DNA from: Bythopirellula goksoeyrii
GTDB lineage: Bacteria > Planctomycetota > Planctomycetia > Pirellulales > Lacipirellulaceae
Length of the DNA stretch: 64,000 nucleotides
NCBI RefSeq assembly: GCF_008065115.1
Contig: NZ_CP042913.1
Location: forward strand, 5,157,257 to 5,221,256
Reading direction: 5' to 3'
Shown here: positions 33,552 to 43,400 of the stretch, piece by piece
Layout of the letters: each line of letters opens with the position of its first letter
Position numbering within the stretch: position 1 is the first letter of the stretch
Position numbers and translations under genes: made by a program
Notes under the pieces: generated by a model
What the model saw: only the letters and a program-made list of their open reading frames with translations
What the model was told of the DNA's origin: nothing
Database searches by the model: none

Positions 33552-34558
33552 AGGGCGACCCCCAATCGTGACGATGCAGACCCTATCGTTTTGGGAATTC
33601 CGATCCTCAACTGTCGAGCGGCACGCAAAGCAATGGCTAGCGAGGTCACCAGGATCAGCGAACCCACAGCGACATGACTTGTTACGATGACGGCCTGGTA
33701 GGCATTGTCGGCGGTATTGGCAAAAGTGAGTTCACCGAAAATGCGTGAAGCCCAGCGAGGCAAACCATATTTTACAATCCAAGTCGATCCGCCGAGTGCG
33801 ATTTGAAATCCAATGAGCGATGCCAAGAGCCAACAGCGGCCAGACGGTAAGCCACAGCGGTTAGCCTGCCAAACCAGCAGGACTCCGTGTACCACAATCG
33901 CGAGAGCCAAGAGTACGTGAAAATAAACGGCTGCTTGAAAAATGGCCGCTGCGGATTTGCCAACAAGATGCGGGCTGTGCCGTACGACTGCACCGGCAAC
34001 AAGTTGCAAAAAGGCAAGAATTGTGGTGAGGACGGCCAAGCGGAAGAATTTCGCTGACTGTGGATTACTTGCTACGCCGGCAGGCGGCTGGGAGTCCTGC
34101 CACCATCGTGATGTGAAAACAACCATCGCTGCGCACATAGCGAAAAACAGCGGGCCCGTGCAACCGTGCACCAAAGCCAGGGTACGCTCGTCGAATACCA
34201 CTCGCATGCCGCCCAGGGCACCCTGCAGGATGACCCCAACAAGTATCGCGAGACTAAACATGCGAACCCAGTGACGTGGTTCCTTTTTCCATGTGATTGC
34301 TACTAGTCCAATTGCCAGCAGGCCGACGGTCATTCCCAGCAGCCGATGCCCATGCTCAATGAACTTGTCCCCGGTGGAACTGAGCCACGGATAAAACGGC
34401 ATGAAGTAGCCGTCCGAGGTGAGCCAATCGCGGAATGCCATTCCTGCGCCCGTGGTAGTAACGAGCCCGCCCCACCAGATCAGGGGAAAGGTCGCGCACG
34501 CCAAAAACCACGCCCAGCGGTGGACTAGGGGGCTTCGAATTGATTGCAAGGAGTTCAT
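33548..34558 (-). CDS. ctaA: Heme A synthase (COX15/CtaA)
   Basis: I use the ATG at 34558 (MNSLQSIRSPLVHRWAWFLA); the frame reaches 34603 but the extra 15 residues precede the first helix and lie in repeat-like DNA. The 336-residue product has eight helices in two four-helix halves. Heme-ligand His candidates are in FIEHGHRLLGMTVGLLAIGL, ALVHGCTGPLFFAMC, YFHVLLALAIVVHGVLLV and VIVTSHVAVGSLILV. The enzyme hydroxylates the C8 methyl of heme O to give heme A. The Cys pair of Gram-positive CtaA is not seen, so it is closer to COX15 types. Confidence 0.9.
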   Translation of the reverse strand: MNSLQSIRSPLVHRWAWFLACATFPLIWWGGLVTTTGAGMAFRDWLTSDGYFMPFYPWLSSTGDKFIEHGHRLLGMTVGLLAIGLVAITWKKEPRHWVRMFSLAILVGVILQGALGGMRVVFDERTLALVHGCTGPLFFAMCAAMVVFTSRWWQDSQPPAGVASNPQSAKFFRLAVLTTILAFLQLVAGAVVRHSPHLVGKSAAAIFQAAVYFHVLLALAIVVHGVLLVWQANRCGLPSGRCWLLASLIGFQIALGGSTWIVKYGLPRWASRIFGELTFANTADNAYQAVIVTSHVAVGSLILVTSLAIALRAARQLRIGIPKTIGSASSRLGVAL

Positions 34559-34559
34559 G

Positions 34560-34640
34560 TGATAGGGGGGTAGACGAATAAATGTCCAAGGTCCAATGCA
34601 CAATGACCAAAAGTTGATTGGTCATTGGTCATTGGGAATT
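34560..34640. repeat. ATTGGTCATTGGTCATT-type spacer repeat entering the coxA 3' end
   Basis: Repeated words GGTCCAATG, CAATGACC and ATTGGTCATTGGTCATTGGG span the ctaA-coxA spacer and continue into the last codons of coxA (34622 on). Confidence 0.55.
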
Positions 34641-36409
34641 GCTTTTTCTTTCGGCGGTTGCGTCTGAGGGTAGTAGTCCTCATCCACTTCTGGCGAGCCG
34701 TACTCGTACGGTCCGCGGTAGATGATTGGCTGGAAATCGAAATTACCATGGCCAGGTGGGCTGGGTGCTTGCCATTCGAGGCCGTTTGCTTTCCAAGGGT
34801 TGCGTCCCGCGCGGGGGCCGAAGAACATGCTGTAGAAAAAATTAACCACAAAAATAGATTGCGAAGCCATCAGCAAAAATGCGCACCAACTGATGAACTG
34901 GTTTACCTCAAGTAGATTGCGGAAGGTTTCGTAGTGATAGGGATCGGCCAACCGACGTGGAAAGCCCTGCATGCCCAGAATGTGCATCGGGTAGAACACA
35001 CAGTTCATCAGGATGAAAGTGAGTGAAAAGTGAACCTTACCCCAGGAATCGTTCATCATGCGACCAAACATCTTGGGGAACCAATAATAGATCCCCCCAA
35101 AGACGGCCATTGCCGTGCCGCAGAAGAGTACGTAATGGAAATGGGCGACGATATAGTAGGTATCGTGAATGAAAATATCAACCGGCGTGGCTGCCATGAA
35201 GATGCCGCTGAGTCCCCCGATGATAAACATCGAGACAAACGAAATGGCAAAGAGCATTGGCGTGGTGAATTGAATCTTACCGCCCCAGAGTGTGCCAAGC
35301 CAGTTGAAGGTTTTGATCGCACTAGGGAGTGCGATCATCATCGTCGACACCATGAAGGTCATGCCAAGCATGGGATTCATTCCGGAGACAAACATGTGAT
35401 GACCCCAAACGATGAATCCCAGGCCCGCGATACCGGAGATGGAATAGACCATCGGCTTGTAACCAAACAGGGGCTTGCGGGCAAAGGTACTAAGGATATC
35501 GGAGACCATGCCCATCGCGGGGAGGATCATGATATAGACTGCCGGGTGGCTATAGAACCAGAACAAATGCTGCCAAAGCAGTGGCTGTCCGCCACCCGTT
35601 TCCATCGGTGAGTTATTGGCCATCGCCCCTTCAGGCAGAAAGAAACCCGTACCGATCATACGGTCGGACAACTGCATGAAGCCTGCCGCGGTGAGAACGG
35701 GGAGTGCGAAAGCCTGCAGCACTGCGGTAATAAACATACCCCAGATAGTCATTGGCAGGCGAAACATCGTCATGCCAGGAGCGCGCATTTGGATGATAGT
35801 CGTCATGTAATTGATCGAACCCATCATGGATGAGATTCCGACGAACGTAACACCCAAGAGCCAGAGAGTCTGGCCTTCTAAACTACCGGGCGCCGCTTGC
35901 TGTATCACTGACAACGGAGGATACGAGGTCCAACCCCCTTGGGCGGCACCTCCTTCCACGAAGAAACTACTTCCGATGAAAAAGAACGCTGGCCACATGA
36001 ACCAGTAGCTCAGCATGTTGAGCACCGGCACAGCCATGTCGTCGGCACCGATCATCAGCGGGATCAAAAAATTGCCAAACGCACCTGCCAGGATCGGGAT
36101 GATCACAAAAAAGATCATTACAGTCGCGTGCATGGTGACGAGCATGGTGTAATTCTCAGGAGCAATCTGGCCTCCCTCGGGTCCTGCCAACAAGTTGCCC
36201 AGCAGCGGCATGGGTCGCCAAGGATAGGCCAACTGCCAACGAATGCCCATCGCTAATAGGCCTCCCACCGAAAACCAGATCAGCGTGCTAAACAAGAATT
36301 GCAGCCCGATGATCTTGTGATCGAGAGAGAAGACGTAGGTCTTCAGGAAGCTGCTCGTAGGGGCGTGTTCGCCATGGGCAGCATGGGTATCAGCAGTAAC
36401 GGTACTCAT
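34622..36409 (-). CDS. coxA: Cytochrome c oxidase subunit I (A2-type heme-copper oxidase)
   Basis: The 595-residue catalytic subunit has twelve or more helices. The heme a and binuclear-centre ligands are present: the first His in YTMLVTMHATVMIFFVIIP, WFYSHPAVYIMILPAMGM with the CuB His and cross-linked Tyr region, IVWGHHMFVSGM with two CuB His, and DTYYIVAHFHYVLF with the two late His. In place of HPEV the helix VI motif is YSHPAV, the Tyr-Ser signature of A2-subfamily oxidases that lack the Glu of A1 enzymes. It reduces O2 and pumps protons using electrons from cytochrome c or CuA. The C-terminal tail (AIPNDQ) is encoded by spacer-like repeat DNA. Confidence 0.97.
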   Translation of the reverse strand: MSTVTADTHAAHGEHAPTSSFLKTYVFSLDHKIIGLQFLFSTLIWFSVGGLLAMGIRWQLAYPWRPMPLLGNLLAGPEGGQIAPENYTMLVTMHATVMIFFVIIPILAGAFGNFLIPLMIGADDMAVPVLNMLSYWFMWPAFFFIGSSFFVEGGAAQGGWTSYPPLSVIQQAAPGSLEGQTLWLLGVTFVGISSMMGSINYMTTIIQMRAPGMTMFRLPMTIWGMFITAVLQAFALPVLTAAGFMQLSDRMIGTGFFLPEGAMANNSPMETGGGQPLLWQHLFWFYSHPAVYIMILPAMGMVSDILSTFARKPLFGYKPMVYSISGIAGLGFIVWGHHMFVSGMNPMLGMTFMVSTMMIALPSAIKTFNWLGTLWGGKIQFTTPMLFAISFVSMFIIGGLSGIFMAATPVDIFIHDTYYIVAHFHYVLFCGTAMAVFGGIYYWFPKMFGRMMNDSWGKVHFSLTFILMNCVFYPMHILGMQGFPRRLADPYHYETFRNLLEVNQFISWCAFLLMASQSIFVVNFFYSMFFGPRAGRNPWKANGLEWQAPSPPGHGNFDFQPIIYRGPYEYGSPEVDEDYYPQTQPPKEKAIPNDQ

Positions 36410-36480
36410 AGGATAACTCGGTTGAGTTGTCAGTTGTCAGTGGTCAGTGGTGGGTGATGCATCAGATTGTTAATCATTCA
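36410..36480. repeat. GTCAGTTGTCAGTGG-type spacer repeat
   Basis: GTTGTCAGTTGTCAGTGGTC followed by AGTGGTGGG in the coxB-coxA spacer. The same words occur at 32607-32645 and 47394-47430. Confidence 0.6.
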
Positions 36481-37254
36481 TCACTCCTCTTCAGGAACTT
36501 GTACTGTCATCTTGTCTTGTTCGGCACTGAGTTCGACCAGCTTGGCGTCGTACTCATCGCGGGGGAGGAAAAACACCCGGCCCTTCATTTTGTAATGACC
36601 CCAGCCGCACAATTCGGCGCAAACGATATCGAATCCACCAGTCTTCTTGCCCTTGAACCACATCTTCTGCGCCATGCCGGGCACCACGTCCTGCTTCACG
36701 CGCAGGTTCGGCAAGAAAAAGCTATGCAGCACATCACCACTGGTGATTTTCAACATGATCTGTTCATTCACAGGCAGATAGAGCTTGCCATCGGTGCGAA
36801 CGATGTCGTCCTGGGTGTACAACTCTCCGTCGGGGCCCGGATAGCGGAAGTCCCAATTGAATTGCCGACCTGTGACTTCCGCAGTAAAGGGGATCGCCGG
36901 GGCGTCGATCTTGTCAGCTGCCCACGCCTGCATCTGATAGATGGCAATAAACAAAAGTGTCACTGCTGGAATAATCGTCCAGACCAGCTCCAAGGCGTGA
37001 CTTCCATGGGAAAACTTGACGGACTCTTTGTTTGACTTGCCGTCGTATTTCCAAAGAAAATAAAAGAGGACGCTCTCGGTGACGATAAAGACGATACCCG
37101 TCAGATACAGAATGAACATGAACAAGTTGTCGATCGTTCGACCTTGTTCTGAGACATCACGAGGGAGCCAGATATTGAAATGCGGCGCAAACACAAAGGT
37201 TGCCACTCCGAAAAGTGGAACCAGGAAAAACAAAAAACTCCAAAAATGTTTCAC
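36481..37254 (-). CDS. coxB: Cytochrome c oxidase subunit II (CuA)
   Basis: This 257-residue protein begins with a helix (KHFWSFLFFLVPLFGVATFV) and has two further helices (NLFMFILYLTGIVFIVTESV, LELVWTIIPAVTLLFIAIYQ). The cupredoxin domain follows. CuA ligands are in DVLHSFFLPNLRVKQDVVPG (first His) and DIVCAELCGWGHYKMKG (two Cys, Glu backbone, His, Met). The acidic/aromatic patch WAADKIDAP marks the electron entry region. No fused cytochrome c domain is present; the separate diheme cytochrome gene just upstream may supply electrons. Placed directly before coxA. Confidence 0.96.
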   Translation of the reverse strand: MKHFWSFLFFLVPLFGVATFVFAPHFNIWLPRDVSEQGRTIDNLFMFILYLTGIVFIVTESVLFYFLWKYDGKSNKESVKFSHGSHALELVWTIIPAVTLLFIAIYQMQAWAADKIDAPAIPFTAEVTGRQFNWDFRYPGPDGELYTQDDIVRTDGKLYLPVNEQIMLKITSGDVLHSFFLPNLRVKQDVVPGMAQKMWFKGKKTGGFDIVCAELCGWGHYKMKGRVFFLPRDEYDAKLVELSAEQDKMTVQVPEEE

Positions 37255-37294
37255 GATCGCTCTCCACGCAAGTGAGACTGACGAAACAACAACA

Positions 37295-38587
37295 TCAGTT
37301 CACAAGTTCAGTATTAATCGGCAAGGCTTTCTGTGGCTGACTGGCAGCTTCATAGGGCAACGACAACACATAATCGACAATGTTCCACATCTCTTCCTCG
37401 GTAAGCGTGCCTTGAGCTCCGGGACTGGCCGGGCCGCTGCCAGGCATCGGTGTCCCGGCGATACCTGCATAGATTCGCCAGAACAGATCAATCCGACGAT
37501 TCCCTCCACGGAAGACCCCTAGTCTGAGATTTCGAGGAATGGCATTGCGAACTGGAAACAACGACGCGGCAACTTCTTCGCGCTCTCTGGCAAATTGGGG
37601 ATCGCCAGAGTCATCAGCAACCGAGTCCAGGAATTGCAAATGGGCCTTATTCCAGATGTCGTAGTCGTCCTGTTGACCATCACCCAGACCGGTGGGGCCA
37701 TGGCACTTCATACAGTTAGCGCGCGCGCCGTAGAACAACTCGCGGCCTTTTGCCGCTGAAGCGGCAAACGCTTCCTTGTCATGAATGTCCGTGGGGATTG
37801 CTCCTTCTTCGGGCACAATAATCTGCTCATTGACTTCATTCCAGCCTTCGACAATCTCGGCGAGTATTTCGGTAATTGCCGCGCGTTGTTCTTCGTCATT
37901 CTCGGGATCAAGAGGAATGAGTTTCATTTTCGGTTCCCCCTCTTCGTCGAGTACGGGATCGCCATTCTCATCCGTCACTTCCTCTTCGCCTAAATCATTG
38001 TAGACGTAATTGGTCAGCGCAGTTTCCATCTGACCACGCATACTCAGGTACTTCACGTACTCGACGAGCGCCTCGATCTCTGCTGAGGCAAGTAGTGAGA
38101 ACGAGGGCATCGCAGAACCAGGAATTCCATTTACCAGAACTCGGTGAAGATCTTCGTCAGTCGGCTTGGCGGGATTGTAGGTCGACTTGAACTTGTAAAC
38201 TCCCTGACGGTAGTCGCGAGGATAGGGATTCAAGAAAAGTGCCGTCGGTCCCTGCCCATCCCCATCGATGCCGTGGCAATGGGAACAATGCAGTCGATAG
38301 AGTCCAAAAGCGGCCCCTTTATCATCCGTCCAGGCAGGGCCGGCTGCCATCTTTAACCGACGCATGTCGAGACCCGTTTCAGGCAAGACAAACGGTTCAT
38401 CGGGTGTGCCAAACATACCTCCCAGCACATCAGCAATCTGCTCCTGGTACGGCTCTGGAGTTGGTGTGGCATCAGAGAGCATCTGCACCATGTTGAGGTG
38501 GAACTGCGGCGTTTGAAAATCGCAGCCCGCAACCAACAGGGCCAAGCAACCTAACCAACAGATTGAACGCAAACAACGGTTCATCAA
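37295..38587 (-). CDS. Diheme cytochrome c lipoprotein
   Basis: The 430-residue product has a lipoprotein signal (ICWLGCLALLVAGC). Two c-type heme sites are seen: HCSHCHGIDGDGQGP (~105-110) and NCMKCHGPTGLGDGQ (~292). Axial Met candidates are in GIPGSAMPSFSLLA and GIAGTPMPGSG. Between the domains is an acidic, Glu/Asp-rich segment (EEVTDENGDPVLDEEGEPKM). The protein is anchored outside the cytoplasmic membrane and probably carries electrons from the quinol-oxidising part to CuA of the adjacent coxB product. This role is inferred from gene order. A second ATG (38584) is equally possible. Confidence 0.9.
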   Translation of the reverse strand: MMNRCLRSICWLGCLALLVAGCDFQTPQFHLNMVQMLSDATPTPEPYQEQIADVLGGMFGTPDEPFVLPETGLDMRRLKMAAGPAWTDDKGAAFGLYRLHCSHCHGIDGDGQGPTALFLNPYPRDYRQGVYKFKSTYNPAKPTDEDLHRVLVNGIPGSAMPSFSLLASAEIEALVEYVKYLSMRGQMETALTNYVYNDLGEEEVTDENGDPVLDEEGEPKMKLIPLDPENDEEQRAAITEILAEIVEGWNEVNEQIIVPEEGAIPTDIHDKEAFAASAAKGRELFYGARANCMKCHGPTGLGDGQQDDYDIWNKAHLQFLDSVADDSGDPQFAREREEVAASLFPVRNAIPRNLRLGVFRGGNRRIDLFWRIYAGIAGTPMPGSGPASPGAQGTLTEEEMWNIVDYVLSLPYEAASQPQKALPINTELVN

Positions 38588-38701
38588 ACGTCTACCAAAC
38601 TTAGTGTTACTTTGAAATCTCTAAACATTATGACCATTTCGTGAATAGTCTAGTTGAGTAAGTAAAAAAGCCGCACTCACCTACTCACCTACTCACTCCA
38701 C
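38588..38701. repeat. Spacer with ACTCACCT repeats
   Basis: Includes AGTTGAGTAAGTAAAAAAG and CTCACCTACTCACCTACTCA. It is a degenerate short-repeat spacer between the cupredoxin-like and diheme cytochrome genes. Confidence 0.5.
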
Positions 38702-39628
38702 CTACAAACCAAACGCAGCACTGGGGACTGTGAGGTTTAGCTCCTTCACTTCATCCTCGCCAAGCTTCACATTAAACCGGCCTTTCTTAGACCACTTTAA
38801 CTCTTTTGCTTCGGGAGTCGCCAAAACCAACGAACTACCTGGCCCAGCCGCACTTTCGTGCCAGACCTGAAATTCCAAGTCCTCTCCGGCCGGTAGGTTG
38901 GCAATCTCAAAACTTCCTTCCTCAGTGGTGACGGCAACATAGCCATTCTCACGAGGCAAGAAGTAGGCCAACATCCACGGGTGAATACTGCAACGCACGC
39001 TCACAGGAACCGCTTCTTCTTTTTGCGGTTTGAATGCGATAGTCTCTCCAACGGGAATCGTTTGATTGAAGCTGTTCTTACCTTCGATATTTGTGTTATG
39101 CCCTACGGGATCGCTATTCTTAATGTCCATCGTATTGCCCAATACGAAGGGGAACACATGGGTAAGAAAGACACATTCTTTTTGATCAAAAAGGACTTGC
39201 TCACCTTTGGGTTGTGCCGACTCGTGCACACGCGAGGCCTTGCGGACAAAAATGGCAACGTTGGCAATTCCCTTGGTGGCGGAATCCACCAAGAGAGTCT
39301 GCTGCAAAGGAGCCTTGCCATTGATCGTGCAGGCGGCCATGTCCTTATTCACGTTGTAAGGCGGCATCGTAGGTGGATTGCCATCGAAGACAAACTTGCC
39401 CTTGAGAGTCGCCCAACCGGTGCCGGTTACCACCGTGGCACCTCCCTCTCCACCAGTACTATCTCCCAAAAGTGCTTCGCGCGCCTTCGCAGCAGCAGCA
39501 GCATTCGCCACAGGACCCAAATCGGTAACACGACGACAGCCCATGAGCATCAGCCCCATGAGCATCGCAGCGCCGGCGTAGCGAAAGTACAACTTGGTTT
39601 GCACGTGTGTCACTTGTTCAACCATCAT
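38702..39628 (-). CDS. Cupredoxin-like lipoprotein (paralogue 1)
   Basis: The ATG at 39628 (or the next ATG 39625) lies 7 bp after the stop of the upstream paralogue. The 308-residue product has a lipoprotein-like leader (AAMLMGLMLMGC), an Ala-rich linker and a beta-sandwich domain starting TLKGKFVFDGNPP. Putative type 1 copper ligands are the His in DPVGHNTNIEGKN and the C-x2-H-P-W-M set in RCSIHPWMLAYF. The final ~90 residues form a second beta-domain (FEIANLPAGEDLEFQVWHE), like carboxypeptidase-regulatory modules. It is probably an outer-face electron carrier; copper binding is inferred from the ligand pattern. Confidence 0.8.
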   Translation of the reverse strand: MMVEQVTHVQTKLYFRYAGAAMLMGLMLMGCRRVTDLGPVANAAAAAKAREALLGDSTGGEGGATVVTGTGWATLKGKFVFDGNPPTMPPYNVNKDMAACTINGKAPLQQTLLVDSATKGIANVAIFVRKASRVHESAQPKGEQVLFDQKECVFLTHVFPFVLGNTMDIKNSDPVGHNTNIEGKNSFNQTIPVGETIAFKPQKEEAVPVSVRCSIHPWMLAYFLPRENGYVAVTTEEGSFEIANLPAGEDLEFQVWHESAAGPGSSLVLATPEAKELKWSKKGRFNVKLGEDEVKELNLTVPSAAFGL

Positions 39629-39635
39629 CGAGTGC

Positions 39636-40421
39636 TTACTTACCCAGTGTCTTGGCGGGAACTTTGATTTCGCCCAAGTCAAGCGTTTCGCCAGAGGCAA
39701 TCTTCAACTTGGCTCGGCCTTTGCGGTCCGTCTTGCCGTCGGACAGCTTCATATCGCGCATGTTACCTTTGGCCTCATGCCAAAAAATGAATTCATGTTC
39801 GCCGGCAGGGATATTCACGATCTCAAACTCACCGTTCTCATCGCTGATTGCTACATAGGGATCTTCGCGGACAACGGCATGGGCCTTCATCCAAGGGTGC
39901 ACGTTGCAAGCCACAGGTGCAGGGACTGGTTCCGCTTTTTGCAGGGTCTTGGTGATTGGCTTGTCGTTGGTAACCATCTCGTTGAAGCCTGGGTTGGCGA
40001 CAAATGAGGCATTCGTGTTGTGACCGATTCCTGCATCATCGTTTCGAATCTCGAACGGCTGATTTGTCCGGATGGCAATTACATGCGGTTCGAAGCGGCA
40101 ACCCTTGTTGTCAAGCACAACGGGTTCACTAGCGGTGGCTTCGTAGTCGGGATGCACATCGAGCGATTGGCCGCGTTTGGTGTAGATATACACGACTACA
40201 TTGGCAAGTTCGCCACCTTCTCCAACCACGATCGTCTCGTCGACCAGGTCGTGCTTGCCACAATACTCAGTGTCTTTGTTGACATTGATGGCAGCCGGAT
40301 CACCGACCGACCCGTCAACAACAAACTTACCCTTGAGGGATCCCCAGTCGGCAGCACCAACCTGGCTAGCCAAGGTTAGTGTGATGACAGCAGATGTAAG
40401 AATCGCAATATTGCTTCGCAT
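39636..40421 (-). CDS. Exported cupredoxin-like protein (paralogue 2)
   Basis: This 261-residue protein has a signal peptide (NIAILTSAVITLTLASQVGA) and the same build as the next gene: a domain starting DWGSLKGKFVVDG, the His in AGIGHNTNASF, the C-x2-H-P-W-M set in ACNVHPWMKAHAVV, and a C-terminal FEIVNIPAGEHEFIFWHEAK. The pattern H...C-x2-H-x2-M fits a type 1 copper site. Proteins of this kind are often annotated as methylamine-utilisation or plastocyanin-like. Being between the multiheme cytochrome and the oxidase genes, it is a candidate soluble electron shuttle; this is inference. Confidence 0.82.
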   Translation of the reverse strand: MRSNIAILTSAVITLTLASQVGAADWGSLKGKFVVDGSVGDPAAINVNKDTEYCGKHDLVDETIVVGEGGELANVVVYIYTKRGQSLDVHPDYEATASEPVVLDNKGCRFEPHVIAIRTNQPFEIRNDDAGIGHNTNASFVANPGFNEMVTNDKPITKTLQKAEPVPAPVACNVHPWMKAHAVVREDPYVAISDENGEFEIVNIPAGEHEFIFWHEAKGNMRDMKLSDGKTDRKGRAKLKIASGETLDLGEIKVPAKTLGK

Positions 40422-40446
40422 TGTTGTTTGCTCCTCTGTTAGTAAA

Positions 40447-43400
40447 TCACTCTAAGGATGCCGTGTCGCCATCGGCATCGGAGGTTGGAGGTGCATTGGC
40501 GTCGGCCGCAGCTTTCACCATGGGAGTAACCTCCGTTTGCCGTTTGGCATACGTATCAAAATTCAATAAAAGGTCTACGAGACCGGTCAATTGTTCAAGG
40601 CTTGTCCCGGGGAACAAGTTCTGAGCGACGCCACCCAAATGTGGTGCGTCTGCATTGAAAGGAATATTCACAGGCATACCTGTGTAAGGCAGAATTCGCT
40701 TCGGATTGGCGACCCAATTGCGGATGAATTCAGGCCGCAAACGCGAGTGGACATCTGCGAGATTTGGGCCAAACGTGGTCGGGTCTCCCTGTGGGTAGAA
40801 GTCTTCCACGGCATGGCACTTCACGCAGTAGTTGCCGTTGACCACGATATTCATCGCATCGCTGAGCCGTTCAGGATGCTCGGCTTCCTTCTCAGCGATA
40901 TAGCTGCCACGTTGACTACGGTTGTATTCGTACGGATATTCAGCTCCCGAGGAGGCGGCAAAGTAGTTCACCAGTTTGGATGCTTCCTCGCTCGACATGT
41001 GGAAGTTCGGCATCCGCATCACAACCGCGGGACGAATTTCGGTTGGGTCCATCAGGAAGCCATGCAACCAATCGGGCTGCACTTTCTCGCCTTCCTGCAT
41101 CAGCGGCGGTGGCAACCAGCCCCAAGCCTCGGAACCTTTGACTTGCGGATTCGCCAGCTTGGCATGCTCGATTACCTTCGGATAGAGATAACGCGCCAAA
41201 TCACCACCCCAGGCAGGAAAGGCTTTCCCTTCGGCTGGTCCATAATCGGTGCGGCTAGCAGGAACCATCGGATCTTGAATCCCCACATTCCATGCTTCCC
41301 CTGCGATTAGCGTATCTCGCCATAATGTGAAGCGATAATAGGGGTCCGACTCGTCATCGTCGGGTTCCAGCTCTAAGCCATCGATGTCAAATTGCAGAGG
41401 TTCACCCGTTTCCTCGCTCATCACAGGCAAGCCATTGAGCGTCGTGTGCATCCGTCCGCCCGAATCAATCACGAGAGATTCAGCGATCTCCTGCTGGGAA
41501 AAATGCTTCTCTAGGAAAGGAAAGTCTTGCACCTGGATTGGAGACTCGAATTCTCCTTCGGTAAAGGCAACCTTCCACTCTTCCATCTTGAGCGTGTGGC
41601 AGCCAGCACAGTTGAATTGGTCGAGCACATGACGTCCCGCGACTTCCGCGGCCCGGCGGGCATCCGGATGATAGACGAACTTATCGGCCGGCGGTTCGCT
41701 CACCAATCCCAAGACAAACGTCATCACCGCTTCACGCTCATCCTCGGTGAAGGGGAACTTCGGCATCCGAAGTCGCTCGTTGTAGCCTTTGTTCTTGGTT
41801 GTCTTGTAGTCGAAGCTACGTGGCATGCGAAGCTTTTGCCAAAGGAATCCGTCACGGGAGTGGCTTACCAGCGACTGAAGGAAATAGCTGATGCCATCTT
41901 GCACATAGTCGCCTGGATTCAGATGGCCATGACCACCGCCATCGTGTGCCTCGGCCCCGTGCGCATCACCCGAATGTTTGTCAGCGTGAGGATCGCCAGA
42001 TCCTGAAAGAAAGGCATGGATGTTCTCAAACGCCAGCTTCGAGCTATCCTTACGGCCCCAGTCGGCCAGTCCGGTTCCGATCGGCTTCGCATCCTCGAAT
42101 CCGGGGATATCGTGGCAACCGAAACAACCATACTTGCTGATAGTGCGCCGGGCAACAAAGTCCTGCAGTTGTTGCGTACGATTAGCGAAGTTCTTTTTCA
42201 GGAGCAGCTTTTCATCTGCCTTGAGCTTCGGTTCCAGCGAATCCGGGATGCCAGTCTTGACGAATTCCTCAGCACGGGCTGCAGGAATCGCATCACTGGA
42301 GAGCCACTCCTGAGCCAAGTCGGCGAGGGCCGTGAGATCATCGCCGGACCAATCTCTAGCAGGCACATCCGTTGGCTTCCAGTCGGAAGGTGTTCCCAAG
42401 AGGAAAGCCCTGATGTCGGCTGCTGGGTCTGTGACCTTGCCCGTCGACTGATTCTGCGCATCTTTCTCCTCGATGGGAGTGAGATATAGCTCAGGCATCT
42501 TCGTACGCGGATTATAATCATGAGGTTGCTTGATCCAACTGTACAACCACTTCTTGCCAATGTCGTTGTTCAACTTGGCACCAACTCGAGACAAATCAGG
42601 CCCTTGATTGGCAGCAATACCAGGGAAGGCTTCGTGCGAGTGACATGCCAGGCACCCGCGCGATTCAAAGAGCCACTTGCCACGTTCAGCTGAAGCAGTC
42701 TCGGTGACTTCCTTGGGAGGAGTCAGATATTTGAATTCAGAACTATTAGCCAGCAGATACTCGCTCAAAGCGTGAATCTCGACGGCTTCGTACCGCTTGG
42801 TCTTGTCGAGTTCCTCAGGGTCTTCGCCCAAATGTTCCCACAGACCAAAGAACTGCGGCATGCGAGTCGAGGGCCGGAAATTCGATGGCAACTTGATCCA
42901 GCTGTAGAGCCAGTCGTATTCGACCTTGGATTTCAAATATCGCAAGCTGGGGCCAACTTTGCGATAGGTACCGGGGACTTCGACATCTTTCAATCCATCA
43001 GCAAGCTTGTGTGTTTCAGCACTTAATCGTGCCTCGTCGCTCGTCTGAGAACTGGAAGCCAATTTGGCATCCGACTTGAGTGCATCGAACAGGGAATGAC
43101 GCACACTACTGTCATCAGGATGGCTTCGTAGTGTCGTAGCCCAGCCCTTCTCTTGATCGTTCAGCGTGTCATCACGGAGAAGTTGCGCCGCCACCTCGCT
43201 GTAATTCGGTTCCAATCGGATGTCTGGTCCAACTCGCTTATCGGGCCCGTCGAATCCATTGATCTCGTGACAGCCGTAGCAGCCGTATTGCTCAACCAAC
43301 GTCCAACCTTCAACCAACTTGGGGGCAGGAGGCTCGGGGAACCGCTCGCTCGGTTCTAGCGATCCCTTGTCGTAGTGACACTTCAGACAGTTGCTCTCGA

